A stretch of DNA of 64,000 nt from Asterella californica (lineage: Eukaryota > Streptophyta > Marchantiopsida > Marchantiales > Aytoniaceae): contig JAYKYS010000015.1 of the NCBI GenBank assembly GCA_036924285.1, forward strand, positions 1,736,001 through 1,800,000, given 5' to 3'. Positions 1 through 11,790 of the stretch are shown here, piece by piece; within the stretch, counting starts at the first letter, position 1, and each line of letters starts with the position of its first letter. A program made the position numbers and the translations under genes. The notes beneath the pieces were generated by a model. It did no database searches and was not told where the DNA came from. It saw nothing but the letters and a program-made list of their open reading frames with translations.

Positions 1-207
1 CTGCATCCAGTGGCTCTTGATAAGCACAGCTCGGTCGAGTGAATCCTACTGCTGTTACTGCATAAGAAACGCCATTCTCTGGTCCCGGCGATGAACTACA
101 AACTTCTTGTATATCGATAAATAAAGACTCATCCCTCACGGCTAACAGCATTCACGACCTATTTCTATTTACTGCACAATCTGCTTCCATGTTGCATGGT
201 ACTATAA

Positions 208-1162
208 GAAATGCAAAACGGTGAATAACGCGTCCCACGGATCAAACATCTTTCGAAGGGAAAATGACCGGAAGTTTTTGCAGCGCTTATTGCCAACCAA
301 AGTAGAGACACGAGCTTCAAACAACCGAAATGTACTCTATCGAAGCTAACACTCTTTGATAAAAGGCACATCCAGAGACAACAAGCCAGGAATCCACGCC
401 GAAATCTCAGCTGTATGGCGACGACCTCTGTTGCAGAGAATTACCTTTCAGCCTACGGACTCATAGCGGTTAACACTGCTGAACCAACAGAGCTCACGAC
501 ACGACAAACAAAAAGACAGCTGCGACATTATTATAGAGACATGCGGTCGGGCGAGCAAGAATTCACCCTCAAGCTTCTCTGAGATTACTGATAACGTCCA
601 CTCCTCGCGAAGAGTTCTGTACCCGACTTACGAAGTAACGAACCTAAATGTTACGAGAGTACTACCTAAGAAATCGTGCAAAATCGAAAATCGAAATGCA
701 AAACGGTGAATAACGCGTCCCACGGATCAAACATCTTTCGAAGGAAAAATGACCGGAAGTTTTTGCAGCGCTTATTGCCAACCAAAGTAGAGACACGAGC
801 TTCAAACAACCGAAATGTACTCTATCGAAGCTAACACTCTTTGATAAAAGGCACATCCAGAGACAACAAGCCAGGAATCCACGCCGAAATCTCAGCTGTA
901 TGGCGACGACCTCTGTTGCAGAGAATTACCTTTCAGCCTACGGACTCATAGCGGTTAACACTGCTGAACCAACATAGCTCACGACACGACAAACAAAAAG
1001 ACAGCTGCGACATTATTATAGAGACATGCGGTCGGGCGAGCAAGAATTCACCCTCAAGCTTCTCTGAGATTACTGATAACGTCCACTCCTCGCGAAGAGT
1101 TCTGTACCCGACTTACGAAGTAACGAACCTAAATGTTACGAGAGTACTACCTAAGAAATCGT
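208..1162. repeat. Tandem duplication, 2 copies, period 485 bp
   Basis: Positions 208-677 recur at 693-1162 almost without change, separated by a 15-bp spacer. The few differences include an extra G around 260 and GAG/TAG around 493/978. Such high identity indicates a recent duplication. No convincing gene lies in the unit: the only open frames are short minus-strand ones repeated in both copies. Confidence 0.9.
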
Positions 1163-3095
1163 AGAATTCTCAGCAATGTGATCAACTGACCATATAATGT
1201 AGTACCTTGCCGCTGGCTGCACCTTCGATGTGCATCCACCGATGGACACCATTACACTCAAAGGCTGATCACACCACGTCCCTGCCAAGCAAGGTGTGCT
1301 ATTATCCCTAAGAGCAATAGTTGCAATCAACATCAATGCGCCTCAGTAACACAGCACCATGAGGAGAGGGATACACGGCCTCCATTCCTCCGTTTCCTCA
1401 CAGCACAATCACCTCCCTCGTCTCGAGGAAAATAGACAGAATTCCTTACCCACATTTTATATATCCAAGTCCCCACTCGCTCAAAACCACATCTCTACTC
1501 CTCATCACGCGGGGCCCACCTCATTCTCCTTTGCATCTCGTCTTGTGCGAAACAGAAATTTCTGATTACTTACTCGCACCCCGCCAGAGTACGACTATTG
1601 GGAGAACCTCTATTTCATTACTGGAAGATCCAGTCCCTACTCTTGCCAAAGGTAGACTCACCAACCAACTCCCCAATGTCTTGTGAAATCGTAAAGGTTA
1701 TGCAAGGCTCCCCGCAGCTCATGAATCATATGTGAATCATATCGGACCCCAGGCGGGTCGTCCCAGTAACGGTTCTTATACTGACGCTTGTATAGCGAAG
1801 GAGAAGATGTGTTACAGTGAGAACGAGGTAAAAACGACCGTTCACAGAGTAGAAGGCTGGTCACAGTTTATGGAATGTGTATCTGCTGTAAGTAACTGAT
1901 AAGATGATGCCTGATGTCCTTCTTTACGCTTGTGGAAAGAACAACAACATTGTGCTGCAAGCCCCGGCGGAAGAAAAGTTAAGAGACAGTCATGCCGTCA
2001 GGTCGCTGTTATGTCACATACTACATGATCCAGCGAACACTTATAGAGGTGAATGAGCTTGCACTACAATTTCTTTCTGCGCGTAGAATTACGAATAGAG
2101 GTTTGCATCAGGTAAGGATTCAACTCCACCTGATACTCTGTTGGCACAGGAAGAGTCTTTCAAGGTGTTGCTGGATTAAGTTATTGGCTCCAATGGCCCT
2201 ACATGTTTCTTCTCAGCTCCCTATTTACTCCGACATCAATTCTAGTTTTGCTGAGATCCAGGTATGTACCCTGTGTCCAAATTTTGCTCATACCTTCTAG
2301 TGCACGATCATGCTCCTGTCATATGGTGAGACTTTGCTCGTAATATATCAGTCTCTCGGGCTACCCCATCGCTTGCCCAAATTCCACGTCGTGCTTTCGT
2401 TTTTCTCTTTTCTGAAACGTGAGATCCACCAGACGGTTTATTGAGTATTTATTTATGGGGACCGCAAAGAAAGTACAATTCCACTGTTAGATGGAGGCGG
2501 TGTCAAAATGCGAATAGCCACTTTGTGAAGCTCACAGAGCAGCTATTTCACGTGCTTCCTGTTACTACCGAAAGTACCCAAGCCTAATCGGGAAATTCTG
2601 AAGGGTTACTGAATAAGTTGCGTTGCAAGACAACAATCCAGTCTGCAGCACTGCCTGATGCAACATAGCGTCCTCCAGGCTCTTTGCTCCGCTATGATTT
2701 GGAAAATCTTCTCATCAACAACCTTGACTTCAAAACATTGACGACCTTAAGTTGCCCATCTGACCTCAAATTGACACCGGCGAGCACTAAACGCCAGAGG
2801 AAGAAAAGGGAACACCCGTGTGCAGTTTCTTGTGGGTGCCTCCGGAGGTACCCGTAGGGACACGCCCGTACCCCGTAGGAGATGAATGTATCACGACGAT
2901 AAGCTTCGCACATAGGGATACTAGTGCCACTCAAACCTGGTTTTTACGGAACTTACATAACTCTCGTAAAGATTTTTATCGGCTTCTGCTATAGGGAAGT
3001 GGTAAATAAATTTTACAGTCACTTGACATAAGTAGTGAATGCTTGTAAACAACAACAGCATCTGCTGAATAATAATATCCTTCCCCACGGCCTTT
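1163..3095. other. Intergenic, no gene recognised
   Basis: Only short unrelated open frames (at most about 100 codons) are present, none with a recognisable domain or convincing exon structure. No RNA gene was seen. Confidence 0.5.
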
Positions 3096-3097
3096 TA

Positions 3098-3862
3098 CAG
3101 TGAATTTAGTTTTCTCTTATAGGAAAACGTGTAAGTGTTATAAAAATTTATTTTTTTAAGTTATTATAGAAAAATAAATTAATTCGTAAAAATAATATGT
3201 TACTCAGTCCTGGAGTAGTTAACTCGTCTGGAAAGAACCCATAAGTGAAGAGCGGGCTGCTGCGCTCGTGGGGGTATAAGTCCGGTGCAATAACTGTAGA
3301 ATAGCGTCATTACCTGGGACATTAAATAATGTTCTAATTTTTCCTGTCGGAAAAATTAGGGCGTTATTTAATGTACAACCATGTACACTGGATGAATATA
3401 CGTTGAAAAGTTTGATTCTAATTTATACACTCATTATGCAATGCCTGACTATATACGCTTATTGTTTCTCATCTAAACCCTGTAAATATCACTAGGGAAA
3501 AAAGTTTGAGTTGCCTTACTAATATACACGCACCTGCTTATTTAGTGCTTATTCACCCATGTACACTTGAGTGTACATGGGTGTTTAATATATGTTTCTA
3601 ACCCTTCCGGCGGGAAAAGTTAGAAACATATATTAATACCTCTGTAAAATGACGCTAGTTGATAATTTCACTCTCATACTTATACCTCCAGCAAGGCCTA
3701 AGCTAGCTCTTCACTTATGGGTTTTGTCTGGGTCAATTTGCTACCCCCGGAGAGGTTAACATATAATATTTATAAATAATTTTAATAATTTATTATAACA
3801 TATTATAATATATTTTAATAACACTTATATGTTTTCTGATAAGAAAAACGAAATTCACTGTA
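3098..3862. mobile_element. Fold-back / MITE-like element with about 190-bp inverted arms
   Basis: The left arm (about 3098-3290) and the reverse complement of the right arm (about 3660-3862) share a series of blocks: the end motif ACAGTGAATTT, a TAAGTGTTAT block, a block with GGAGTAG, and ACCCATAAGTGAAGAGC. The centre holds two hairpins (3334-3359 and about 3595-3640) and a 30-bp palindrome. There is no transposase, so it is non-autonomous. Related single arms follow at 4140-4340 and 4375-4560 in the left-arm orientation. Confidence 0.75.
3554..3583. repeat. Perfect 14-bp inverted repeat with 2-bp loop
   Basis: CACCCATGTACACT is followed by TG and then its exact reverse complement, in the centre of the fold-back element. 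A related half-site (CCATGTACACT) occurs at about 3381-3391. Confidence 0.9.
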
Positions 3863-4139
3863 CAAGGTCGTTGGGGATGCTATTCACCTCTCTTCCAGTT
3901 CGTATGACTGCTGAGTTCTAACCCATTGATACCTCGGATTCCTCTCACCCACAGGAACCAGGGTCCGGATCTAACCCTCGGTTCTCTCTGCAAGACTCCC
4001 AGGGACTCGTCAGAATCTTGAATAAGATACAAGACAAAACAGAATGGGATGAGTCGGACTCTGCATGCACTGATCCTTCGTCTTCTCTTGACTCTTTTGG
4101 CATTATATGTAAATAACTGAATATCCTTCACCACAGCTT

Positions 4140-4560
4140 TGTACAGTGAATTTCGTTTTCTCTTATCAGAAAGAGTGTAAGTGTTATAAAAATATATACT
4201 AATGAGTTATAATAAAAAATAAAATTTATTTATAAATATTATATGTTAATCTGTCTCTGAGTAATTAACTGATCCAGATAGAATCCATAAGTGAAGAGCA
4301 GGCTGATGCGTTCATGGAGGTGTAAGTCCGGGACTGAGAATCTCAATATGTGTCACTCTTGAATTGAATTCCATTTTCTGTTATCGGAAAGCATGTAAAT
4401 GTTATAAAAAATATACAGTAATAAGTTAAAATAAAAAATTTAATTCATTTATAAATATTATATGTTAACCAATCCCGGAGTAGCCAATTCATCCGGAGAA
4501 AATCCATAAGTGAAGAGCAGGCTGATGCGTCCTTAGGGGTATAAGACCAGAGCACTAAAT
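4140..4560 (+). repeat. Two further arms of the fold-back family
   Basis: About 4140-4340 and 4375-4560 repeat the arm of the element at 3098-3862, including the CCATAAGTGAAGAGCAGGCTG block and a TATATGTTAA block, both in the same orientation. They look like solo or truncated copies. The stretch 3863-4139 between them holds no recognisable gene. Confidence 0.7.
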
Positions 4561-4639
4561 GTCAAAACGCGTCATTTCTCGAGAACATTAATTAACGTTC
4601 TAATCCTTCTCGTGTACATAGGTGAATATGCATCAAAAG

Positions 4640-5690
4640 CGAGCCGCGGCCGCGGGGGAGGAAGACGCCAAGCGGGGAAAGCGAGGTGGGATTAATGCAC
4701 GACAAGGTAGGCGTTAGGACGGTTTCTGCCGATATTTCGACCCGTGCAGGTTTAATGTAGGTAGATAGAGGTTAGGGTTCATTTGGTGAAGTGCGCGGAG
4801 GTGGTGGTGCTTTCACCTCGAGGTTTTTCACGCTGGAAGTAGACGTTAGAGTTCATTTTGGTGGCAGCTAGGTAGGGGTGATACCTTCGCTTTTGGTTTT
4901 TCACTACCGCTCGTTGTATATGCGGGAGCGAGTTTGGACTACACGGAGGAGGTGCTACCTTGGGTTTTGGGTTTGGAGATTTTTGTCTTCGTTGCCTTCA
5001 TTGGTGTCATGAAGGATTTGCGGATGATGATTCCGTCTTCCTTGGCTTCATTGCTCGGGTTTGCAAGTGGCGACTTCGTGTTGTGGTGGAGGGTTTGCCG
5101 ATTCCGAATTGGTTTTCGTCCGTCCCTTTCTTCGTTGATTTGTTGGTTTTGTTTGTTCATTGGTTGGTGGCAGGATGGCAAGACGGTGTCGGTTTTACAC
5201 GGTGGCGTGGCTAGGTAGGCATTTGGTGTTCAGGCGAGGTCGATTTCAAACGGAAAGGTTGCTCGCTTGCCTTTACGGTTTGGTCATTGTTGCTTGTTGG
5301 CAGTGCAGGAGACGGTTGCTGGCTTGTCCTTGGACTTGGTCATTGTTGCCTGCGTTTACGCACGGCAATTTTTCATCCATTGGTTCAATTGTTTGCGTCG
5401 TAGGGTGATGGATGATATTTTGCCGCCGCTGACAACTGTCGCTGATTCTCGGCAATGCAGGAGACGAGTCAGGTGGCAGCGCAATTTGTGTTATGTTTTG
5501 TTGCGTTTACGCAGCGTAATTTCATGTTCTTCACTTGTTCGTGTTTATTGCAGGGTGCGAGAAGGTCGTTGGTCGGGATTGGCAAGTCGTTCGTAGACAT
5601 GAGGCAGTGGGTGCATTGACGATGCGAGCCATGCACAGACGGACCGTCTCCACCAAGTCGGTACGACCGGAAGTGATAAAGATAAAGGTC
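4640..5690. other. GC-richer region upstream of HUH element copy A
   Basis: This stretch is richer in G and T than its surroundings and contains short repeated motifs such as GGTTTTTCAC and TTTACGCA. Several overlapping open frames of 60-110 codons occur, none with a recognisable domain. By position it corresponds to the repeat-rich region upstream of copy C (56.2-57.7 kb on the other strand), so it may be the promoter or terminal part of the element. Confidence 0.35.
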
Positions 5691-5691
5691 C

Positions 5692-6194
5692 GTGTACCCG
5701 CTGTCATGTACGTATGTTTTGTCTTACTTTTTGTTTCCGGAACTCTTCATTTTTCCTCGAGATATGTTTGACTCGAGCAGCCGCTTGAAAATTGTCATGG
5801 ACATCGTGAATGATAAGGACGAGGATGATACAGAGGTCAGTACAGAGAAACTGAGTCCCTTAGAAGTGAAGTCAATCCCGGATTACGAATTCTTGGACAC
5901 CACCGGTGGTGTCTCGCGTTTTTCTCCTTTGTCACATCGAACGTCCATGATCTCGTTCGATGATCGGTTCCGGCTACTAACAAGAACTTACATTTACTTA
6001 CAGCTTGGATTTTCTCAAAACCCGCCGGAGTTTCTAATCAAATTTGATTATGTAAAGATAGGCAGAACATGTCATCCCTACGCGCTGCATAGTGTTCCCT
6101 TCCAGACAATAGCTGGTCCTTTTTGCTTCTTTCATACTCCGTGGATAACTTCTACATGTATTTGCAGGGGATCCGCTTCCGTATGTTCTCTTAC
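5692..6194 (+). pseudogene. N-terminal module of HUH (replitron-like) element, copy A, cut by an LTR element
   Basis: An open frame whose conserved part (about 5950-6125) contains LLTRTYIYLQ, then PPEFLI, FDYVKI and IAGPF. Equivalent strings occur in copy C (LTRSYIYI, PPKFLL, LDYVKI, IIGPFL) and in copy B (IYIDI, EFFIHALDYVLI, ALSGPS). The frame is interrupted at 6195 by the 3' LTR of the minus-strand chromovirus. The matching Rep half resumes right after the other LTR, at about 12183. Once the insertion is removed, the distance to the Rep half is close to that of copies B and C (roughly 0.3 kb). The function of this module is unknown. A possible 3' splice site (TTTGCAG) lies near 6167, so an intron is possible. 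Confidence 0.6.
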
Positions 6195-6605
6195 TGTAAG
6201 ATGGGGCTCTAGAGTGAACTCAAAACTCGAATGCCCGTGGAGGTGTATTCGCATCTTTTATATAGTGAGAGGAATAGTACAAGATAAGCTTCTAGTCAAT
6301 GTTGACTTCTCAAAGTGAGCCCACGGATCGCTGACGTGGCTTACATGTAATCTTAGATCCGAAACAACATCTAGAGGGTTCAAAATGAACCAAGTAAGAG
6401 CTCGCTGGAAAGTTCTCGAAACTTCCTTCCATAAACTTCCTTCTGAAAGTTTCTCAACGGACCTTTGGCGCTCCCGTCTACTGATAGAAGTACTCTTTTG
6501 CTGCATGTATTCTCAGACCAACTTAGCTGTACCTAATTCTTATACCAAAGACTTCTACCAAATCAATTTCCTCTCTAGTTGATAAGTAGAGTTCTACTTA
6601 TTACA
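6195..6605 (-). repeat. Chromovirus 3' LTR
   Basis: It starts TGTAAG and ends TTACA on the plus strand, giving matching TGTAA/TTACA ends. It is homologous along its length to 11791-12182. It abuts a polypurine tract (plus-strand complement CCTCCCCCTTTTA at about 6609-6621), as expected for the 3' LTR. Confidence 0.9.
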
Positions 6606-6684
6606 AACCTCCCCCTTTTAAGAAGCAACGTCCTTGTTGCTCAATTGCTGTTCGAAAGCTTTCATTATGAGTGGGGGCGGTGCC

Positions 6685-6805
6685 AGATTGGTGCAGGTTC
6701 CTATGTTGCTTCATGTAATGGATATCCTTTCCATTTCATCAAATAATCTATCCGTTGATGACGAGTCTCACGAACACGTTTCTTTAAGATGTGTTTCACT
6801 TCAAA
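6685..6805 (-). pseudogene. Chromodomain of the chromovirus integrase (with stop)
   Basis: Minus-strand translation gives VKHILKKRVRE followed by IDYLMKWKGYPLHEAT, a stop in place of the expected Trp, and EPAP. This is the classic LVKWKGYP...ATWEP pattern of retrotransposon chromodomains. In chromoviruses this domain guides integration into chromatin. It is out of frame with the integrase segment and carries a nonsense codon. Confidence 0.8.
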
Positions 6806-6844
6806 CTCTTACTCGTCATAGATAATTTGAGGAAGAGGTCGTGA

Positions 6845-8000
6845 CTATTGCAAATTGCCAAATTGATGAGATCGTGGTGTATATCGCCGTAATAAAGACA
6901 CATGAAAAACCAGATGAATCTTCATGTGGGATGGAAGTTCGAGTTGATATGCCATTGCTCCAATTCTACAGACAATAAAGAAAGACCCGATGAAGCGAGG
7001 GTTGAATTTATGGCTGCCGATCAAAGTAAGGTTTGTTGTGGATAACCAAACTTGATCATCAATCATGAACTTTTTATGCCGACGGTGTCCATTGACATAT
7101 TGCTTTTGTCGATTTTGAGCAACCTGTAGTTTCACCTTAGCTTTTTCCATTCCTTGTTGAATTCGTTGCACAAATTCATTGATAGCATCCACTTTGGTGT
7201 TGACTGATGATGACGTACAAGTGTCAACTTGCTGGTGTGAGAGGATGTTCTCCGTACATGAGATAAAAAGACGTTTTGCGGATAGATGCACTGAGAGAGT
7301 TGTTGTAGACAAATTCTATCAAAGGAAGTAAGGTGTCTCACTTCGCTTGCTCCTCTAGAGTAAAAAGCTCGTAGCATGTCTTCAATTGTGCGATTGGCTT
7401 TTTCAGTTTGTCCATCGATTTGTGGGTGATAAGCAGTAGACATGGCAAGTTTAGTTTTGAACAGACCAAATAGGGTTCTCCAAAATAAGCTAGTAAACTG
7501 AGGTCCTCTATCTGTTATAAGCACCGGAGATAGACCGTGTTGAGCAAAAATGATGTTCAAATATAACTAAGCAAGTTGCGGTGCTGAGACATCTTTCGTG
7601 ATTGGTCGAAAGTGGATCATCTTGTTGAGCTTATCGACGAAGACGACTATGGAGTCAAAACCGGAACTAGTCATAGGTAGTTCACACACTACTAAGTCCA
7701 TACTAACATGTTCCCAACGTTTGGAAAGGATCGAGAGGGACTGAAGAAGACCGGCGGGTGTTTGATTTGTAGCCTTATTTTGTTGACACATTGCACAACT
7801 CCGAGTGTATACTGCAACATCCTCTGTCATCTTGGACCAATAAACACTCGTTGGGCTGCTTCCAATGTCTTTGCTGCCCCATGTGTCTTGCAATGGTTGA
7901 ATCGTGACATACAGTTAGTATGATGGTATGTAGTTCTGGATCTTCTAGGATCCATAATTTCCTTTCATGGAATACCAAACCATGATTGTGGGTGATGATT
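6845..8000 (-). pseudogene. Chromovirus integrase (broken)
   Basis: Minus-strand segments show the zinc-binding cysteines (SCAMCQ), the first catalytic Asp (VSMDLV), the second (LITDRGPQF) and the catalytic Glu region (GQTEKANRTIEDMLR). The usual C-terminal region with NPRFIGSF and LELPSHMKIH then VFHVSLLR follows. Frame breaks lie near 7130-7312, 7560 and 7890. The protein would have joined element cDNA to host DNA, but as written it cannot be made in one piece. Confidence 0.85.
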
Positions 8001-8187
8001 GCTGAAGGTTTGGCTGCTACAATCTGTGCATCCGATCTTGTGTCCTCAGTTTTGTCCAGAAGTCAAAATTCACCTTGACTTCAGAGACTATGTTATGCAC
8101 AATAGGCATACGAGTTAATGCATCAGCAGTTTGCTTCTTACCGTCAACATACGTGATGATCATGTTGAATCGCTGTCTCCATTCTAC

Positions 8188-9569
8188 CTAATGGATTTGT
8201 CTTTTTGAGAGATCCTTCTGCGTCTCCAAATAGACTAAAGATTTGTGGTCTGTCTCGACCACAAAAGCCTTCTCCCCTAGATAGTGCTTCCAATGCTTCG
8301 TAGTGAGGACTATTGTCAATTCTTCTCTTTCGATGATGTGGTAGTTTTGTTCTGCTGGTAACAACTTTCGAGAGAAGTATGAATTGGATGCCAACCATCC
8401 TCCCATTCTTGCTGCAACACCGTCCCTACTGCCGTGCCTGATGCGTCTGTTGCTAACTTTATAGGTTTCTTCGGGTTGTACCACTTAAGGATCGGAGCAT
8501 GTAATAGTGCGGTCTTCAGTGATTGAAAACCTACTTCTTGTGCTGTTCTTCACATTCATTTCTTTCCTTTGTCTAACAGAGCAGTTAGTGGTTGTGCAAG
8601 CTTGGCAAAATGCTTAACAAATCTACGATAAAGTCATGTCAATCCCAAGAAGCTCTTAAGTTGAGTCTGATCTTCTGGAGTCTTCCATTGTTGGATGACA
8701 GCTATTTTATCTGCCATTACTTGTATACCTTCTGGACTCACTTTGTGTCTTAAGTCATCCACCTCCGTCTTGCCAAATTCACATTTTGAAATTTTGACGT
8801 ACAATTTATTTTGGTGGAGTACTTGGAGAACCTCTCTCAAATAGTACATGTGTTCCTTCATAGTTTTGCTATAGACTAGGATGTCGTCAAGAAATACAAC
8901 AACTGATTTGTCTAAGTAAGGGCGGAATATGTCATTCATCAGATCCATGAAGGTGGATGGTGCATTTGTGAGACCAAATGGCATCACTAAGCTTCGAAGT
9001 GATCATATCTTGTTCGAAAGGCAGTCTTCTCCACATTTTCATCAGCAATTCAAATCTGGTTATATCCGCTCCGTAAGTCTAGCTTCGTGAAGTACTTTGC
9101 TCCTTCGAGTTGGTCGAACAAGTCATCCATCCGAGGTAGTGGATACTTATTCTTCACCGTTTGATGATTGAGTGTTCGATAATCGATGCACATCGTAGGC
9201 TGTTATTCTTTTTCTTCACAAAAAGGACTGGAGCTCCATATGGTGACACGCTGGGCTGGATAAACTCTTTTTGCAACATCTCTTTGATTTGTGTCTTGCA
9301 CTCCTCCAATTCATGTGGTGCTAGTCTGTATAGGGTCTTACAAGGAGGAGTGCTCTCTGGAATCACCTCGATTTTGTGATAATCCTTCGTTTTGGTGGTA
9401 GCCTTGAAGGAAGATCATCAGGAAAGACATCCTCATATTCTACTATCACATCTGTCAAGCTTTCTGGAATCTGTCCGTCGAGCTGTGCACTCAGGACTTC
9501 TCTTATTAAACTCAGAAAAAAATCATCACTATTACGTATCGCACTCGTATCTATTACATACAAAGACAA
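8188..9569 (-). pseudogene. Chromovirus reverse transcriptase and RNase H (broken)
   Basis: The RT start is visible as LYRLAPHELEE, then VSPYGAPVLFVKKK at about 9154-9366. The palm follows at 8634-8987 with [12 protein letters not shown] and the catalytic [10 protein letters not shown] (FLDD variant of YxDD). RNase H is represented by LGEKAFVVETDHKSL at 8188-8484. Several frameshifts separate these blocks. Together they are the polymerase unit that would copy element RNA to DNA. Confidence 0.88.
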
Positions 9570-9899
9570 GTTTTGTCTTCGATCTCACTATATCTCCGAA
9601 GATTTTCCACTGTGTGGTTTTCATCACTTTTCTTCGTCAATCCACTTCAAGATTATACTGCTCCATCCACGGCGTATCCAATATGACATCATAACGGGCT
9701 GATTTGATTACTCGTCACTCAATATCTTTGCGATATTCGTCTAAACTAAGTTTTATCTTTCGAGGACTATAAATTCTCCTGCTACATTGCAATATCTTGC
9801 TCCTTATACTGGTAGAGATTCAATCTTCTCGGTTTGTCCATGGGGTAGTTTCATCTCTTCATTCTCATCACTTTCTAACTCCATTCCAAACTTCATAGT

Positions 9900-9960
9900 A
9901 GTCGATCGAGACAAAAAGTTCTATGTTGCATCAGGATCAATTAGTACTCTCAACTAGGTC
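9900..9960 (-). pseudogene. Chromovirus protease active-site remnant
   Basis: Minus-strand translation gives LIDPDAT followed by a stop and NFLS. The retrotransposon aspartic protease pattern is LID-S/T/P-GATHNFIS. The active-site Asp is visible, the Gly is replaced by Asp, and a stop replaces the His. Confidence 0.6.
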
Positions 9961-10081
9961 CCTTCCAAGACTCCATCCGTGACAATCAACTACGTATTAT
10001 TTTTTGTCAATCTCCTTCTCCTTCCCTCGCCTTTCTTCTCTCTCCTTGCACCAGTAAAGACGCGAGGTGCATTTATTGGTG

Positions 10082-11203
10082 TTATTCGTTTCTCAGTCTT
10101 GCCTCGACTTCTTCATTTCCTTCCGTCTTGTTCAGATGATTCAGAGGTCGACGATATAGAGGTCTTGGATCTCTAGGAAAACGATTTTGACAATTTGTAG
10201 CTATGTGACCGAATCCTCCATAGTTGTAACATCGACGTTGCTCGAGTTGAGATGCAGCATTCCTCACACCTTCTCCTCTAGGAGCTCCTTGATGTCTTTC
10301 TTCTGGCCGGCCTCGACGATCTCCATCTTGAAACTGTCGTGGTTGATAGCGGATATTGTCTAGCTCCATGGGTGTCGGACCGTTTGCATATTGGATTTCG
10401 GATCGATTTTGATGATTTGGTGGAATCATCACTTCTCCTCCTAATGCTCCAGCAATTCTTTGAGCGCAAGCGATGACCTCCAAAATCGTGAGTGGATTTT
10501 GCACCATTACTTCCTGTCGGATTCTTTTCTTCAACCCCCTCTTGAAATTATCGAGAGCCTCCGCTGGATTTATATCAGTGATTGCAACTTGCAAGTCGAG
10601 GAAGGCTTCTACATACTCTTGAAGGCTTCCATTCTGTTTCAATCCCCACATCCTCGTTCGAGCCATTTGCAAAGAATCCACATATTAGAAATTCTTCAAC
10701 AAACCTTCTTGCATTGCAGTCCATGTTACTGTTCTCCTTTCCGCCAACACCGATCTCTCTCATGGATCATACCACGTGAGAGCTTTATCGTTCAAGTATC
10801 CACATGCAAACACTCCCGTTACATGATCCGTGATTTACATACTGAAAAGTCGCAAATATCGATTCATCCAAGAAATCCAATTCTCGACTACTCCCATGAT
10901 TCGTTGACCTTTGTACGGTTCAATGTTACATGTCTTTTTCATCCGTAGTAACAAAACACCTTCATCATCGACTGAAATTCTAACGATCTGTGCCACGGGT
11001 TCCCTTGGTGCAGCTTGCTCTCCCACCACCAATACTCCTTGAGATGATCCTCTCCTTCCAACGTCTGTCACACTCTGACCCTCGAGGTTCAACATCTTGC
11101 TCTGTAGTGCTCCAACCGTCATCTTCATCTCTCGAAATTCGTTCAGCATGCCCTGCATCAATTCCTGCATCACCAACTCTGGATTTGGAGGTTGCGACTC
11201 CAT
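10082..11203 (-). pseudogene. Chromovirus gag (broken)
   Basis: Gag begins at an ATG at 11203 (MESQPPNPEL) and continues through WISWMNRYL. After a frame break it resumes at 10681 (MDSLQMARTRMWGLKQ) as a typical retrotransposon capsid region with SLQEYVEAFLDL and ALDNFKRGL. A CCHC-type zinc knuckle follows (CYNYGGFGHIATNC, near 10190-10235) in which the second Cys is replaced by Tyr. Gag would form the particle that packages element RNA. Confidence 0.85.
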
Positions 11204-11250
11204 GATCGCGCTCTCTCTCTCTCTAACAACACGAAAGTGTCAAGTTTTTC

Positions 11251-11669
11251 CTAGTATAGAGTTATGACAGCCACTCAGAAACGTTCATACACTACAGGTA
11301 CTACAAAAAAGACGGGAGAATCAATTATCTCGTGGTAGAAATCCTCACCAAAATTTCTAATCATAAACTCTCTATGTAACGATTTCGGTCTACAGACATA
11401 GCGGATCTCCACCCACGTAATGAAGAGAACAGGAGCGGGTAGGTTTAGATCTATGCTCACTAAATCAAGATATAGACGGTCAAATCCCAACTGGTCGCAT
11501 ATGTCACTACTGGAAGAATCATCGAGACTGACGAATTCATCACTTGACTCATGAAATCCTCATCGAAATGATAGACAATATACACTCGAAAATGCTCACG
11601 ACGCAGATACATAAGTTGATGTGGAAAGAATTCAACAATGGTAATTCTGGAGCTAGAATCTACCCCCAT
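11251..11669 (-). pseudogene. Unrecognised two-frame accessory module upstream of gag (chromovirus copy)
   Basis: Two adjacent minus-strand frames lie between the 5' LTR and gag. Frame 1 (11669-11460, ATG start) ends ILPVVTYATSWDLTVYILI. Frame 2 (DLN start near 11447, in another reading frame) contains VEIRYVCRPK, IRNFGEDFY and FVVPVVYERF; after an in-frame TGA at 11277-11275 it ends VAVITLY and a stop at 11251. The same pair, with the same ends, occurs in the LTRs of the unrelated element at 27986-37909. From the LMY string onward, frame 1 matches at 27 of 51 positions without gaps. Frame 2 matches at 32 of 66, also without gaps. The two frames resemble each other (F-G/D-E-D-F, then S-x-V, then PVV). 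I do not recognise the family and assign no function. Confidence 0.75.
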
Positions 11670-11776
11670 CCATCACACAGCTCTCTTGATCTTTTGGATG
11701 CGCTCAGAGTTTCAATTACCAGGTACCTCGATAAAAGGTCATTCTAAGAGAAGTAATCCGTTCTCTTAGAGTTCAC

Positions 11777-11790
11777 TGCTCTCATATCAT
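11777..11790 (-). promoter_or_regulatory. Chromovirus primer-binding site
   Basis: Just inside the 5' LTR the minus strand reads TGATATGAGAGCAG. This resembles the common plant initiator-tRNA-Met site TGGTATCAGAGC with two changes. Position and match support minus-strand DNA priming by tRNA-iMet. Confidence 0.65.

Noticed and set aside
4934..5771. Several overlapping 60-110 codon frames
   Set aside because: They overlap in different frames, have no domain, and lie in repeat-rich sequence upstream of HUH copy A.
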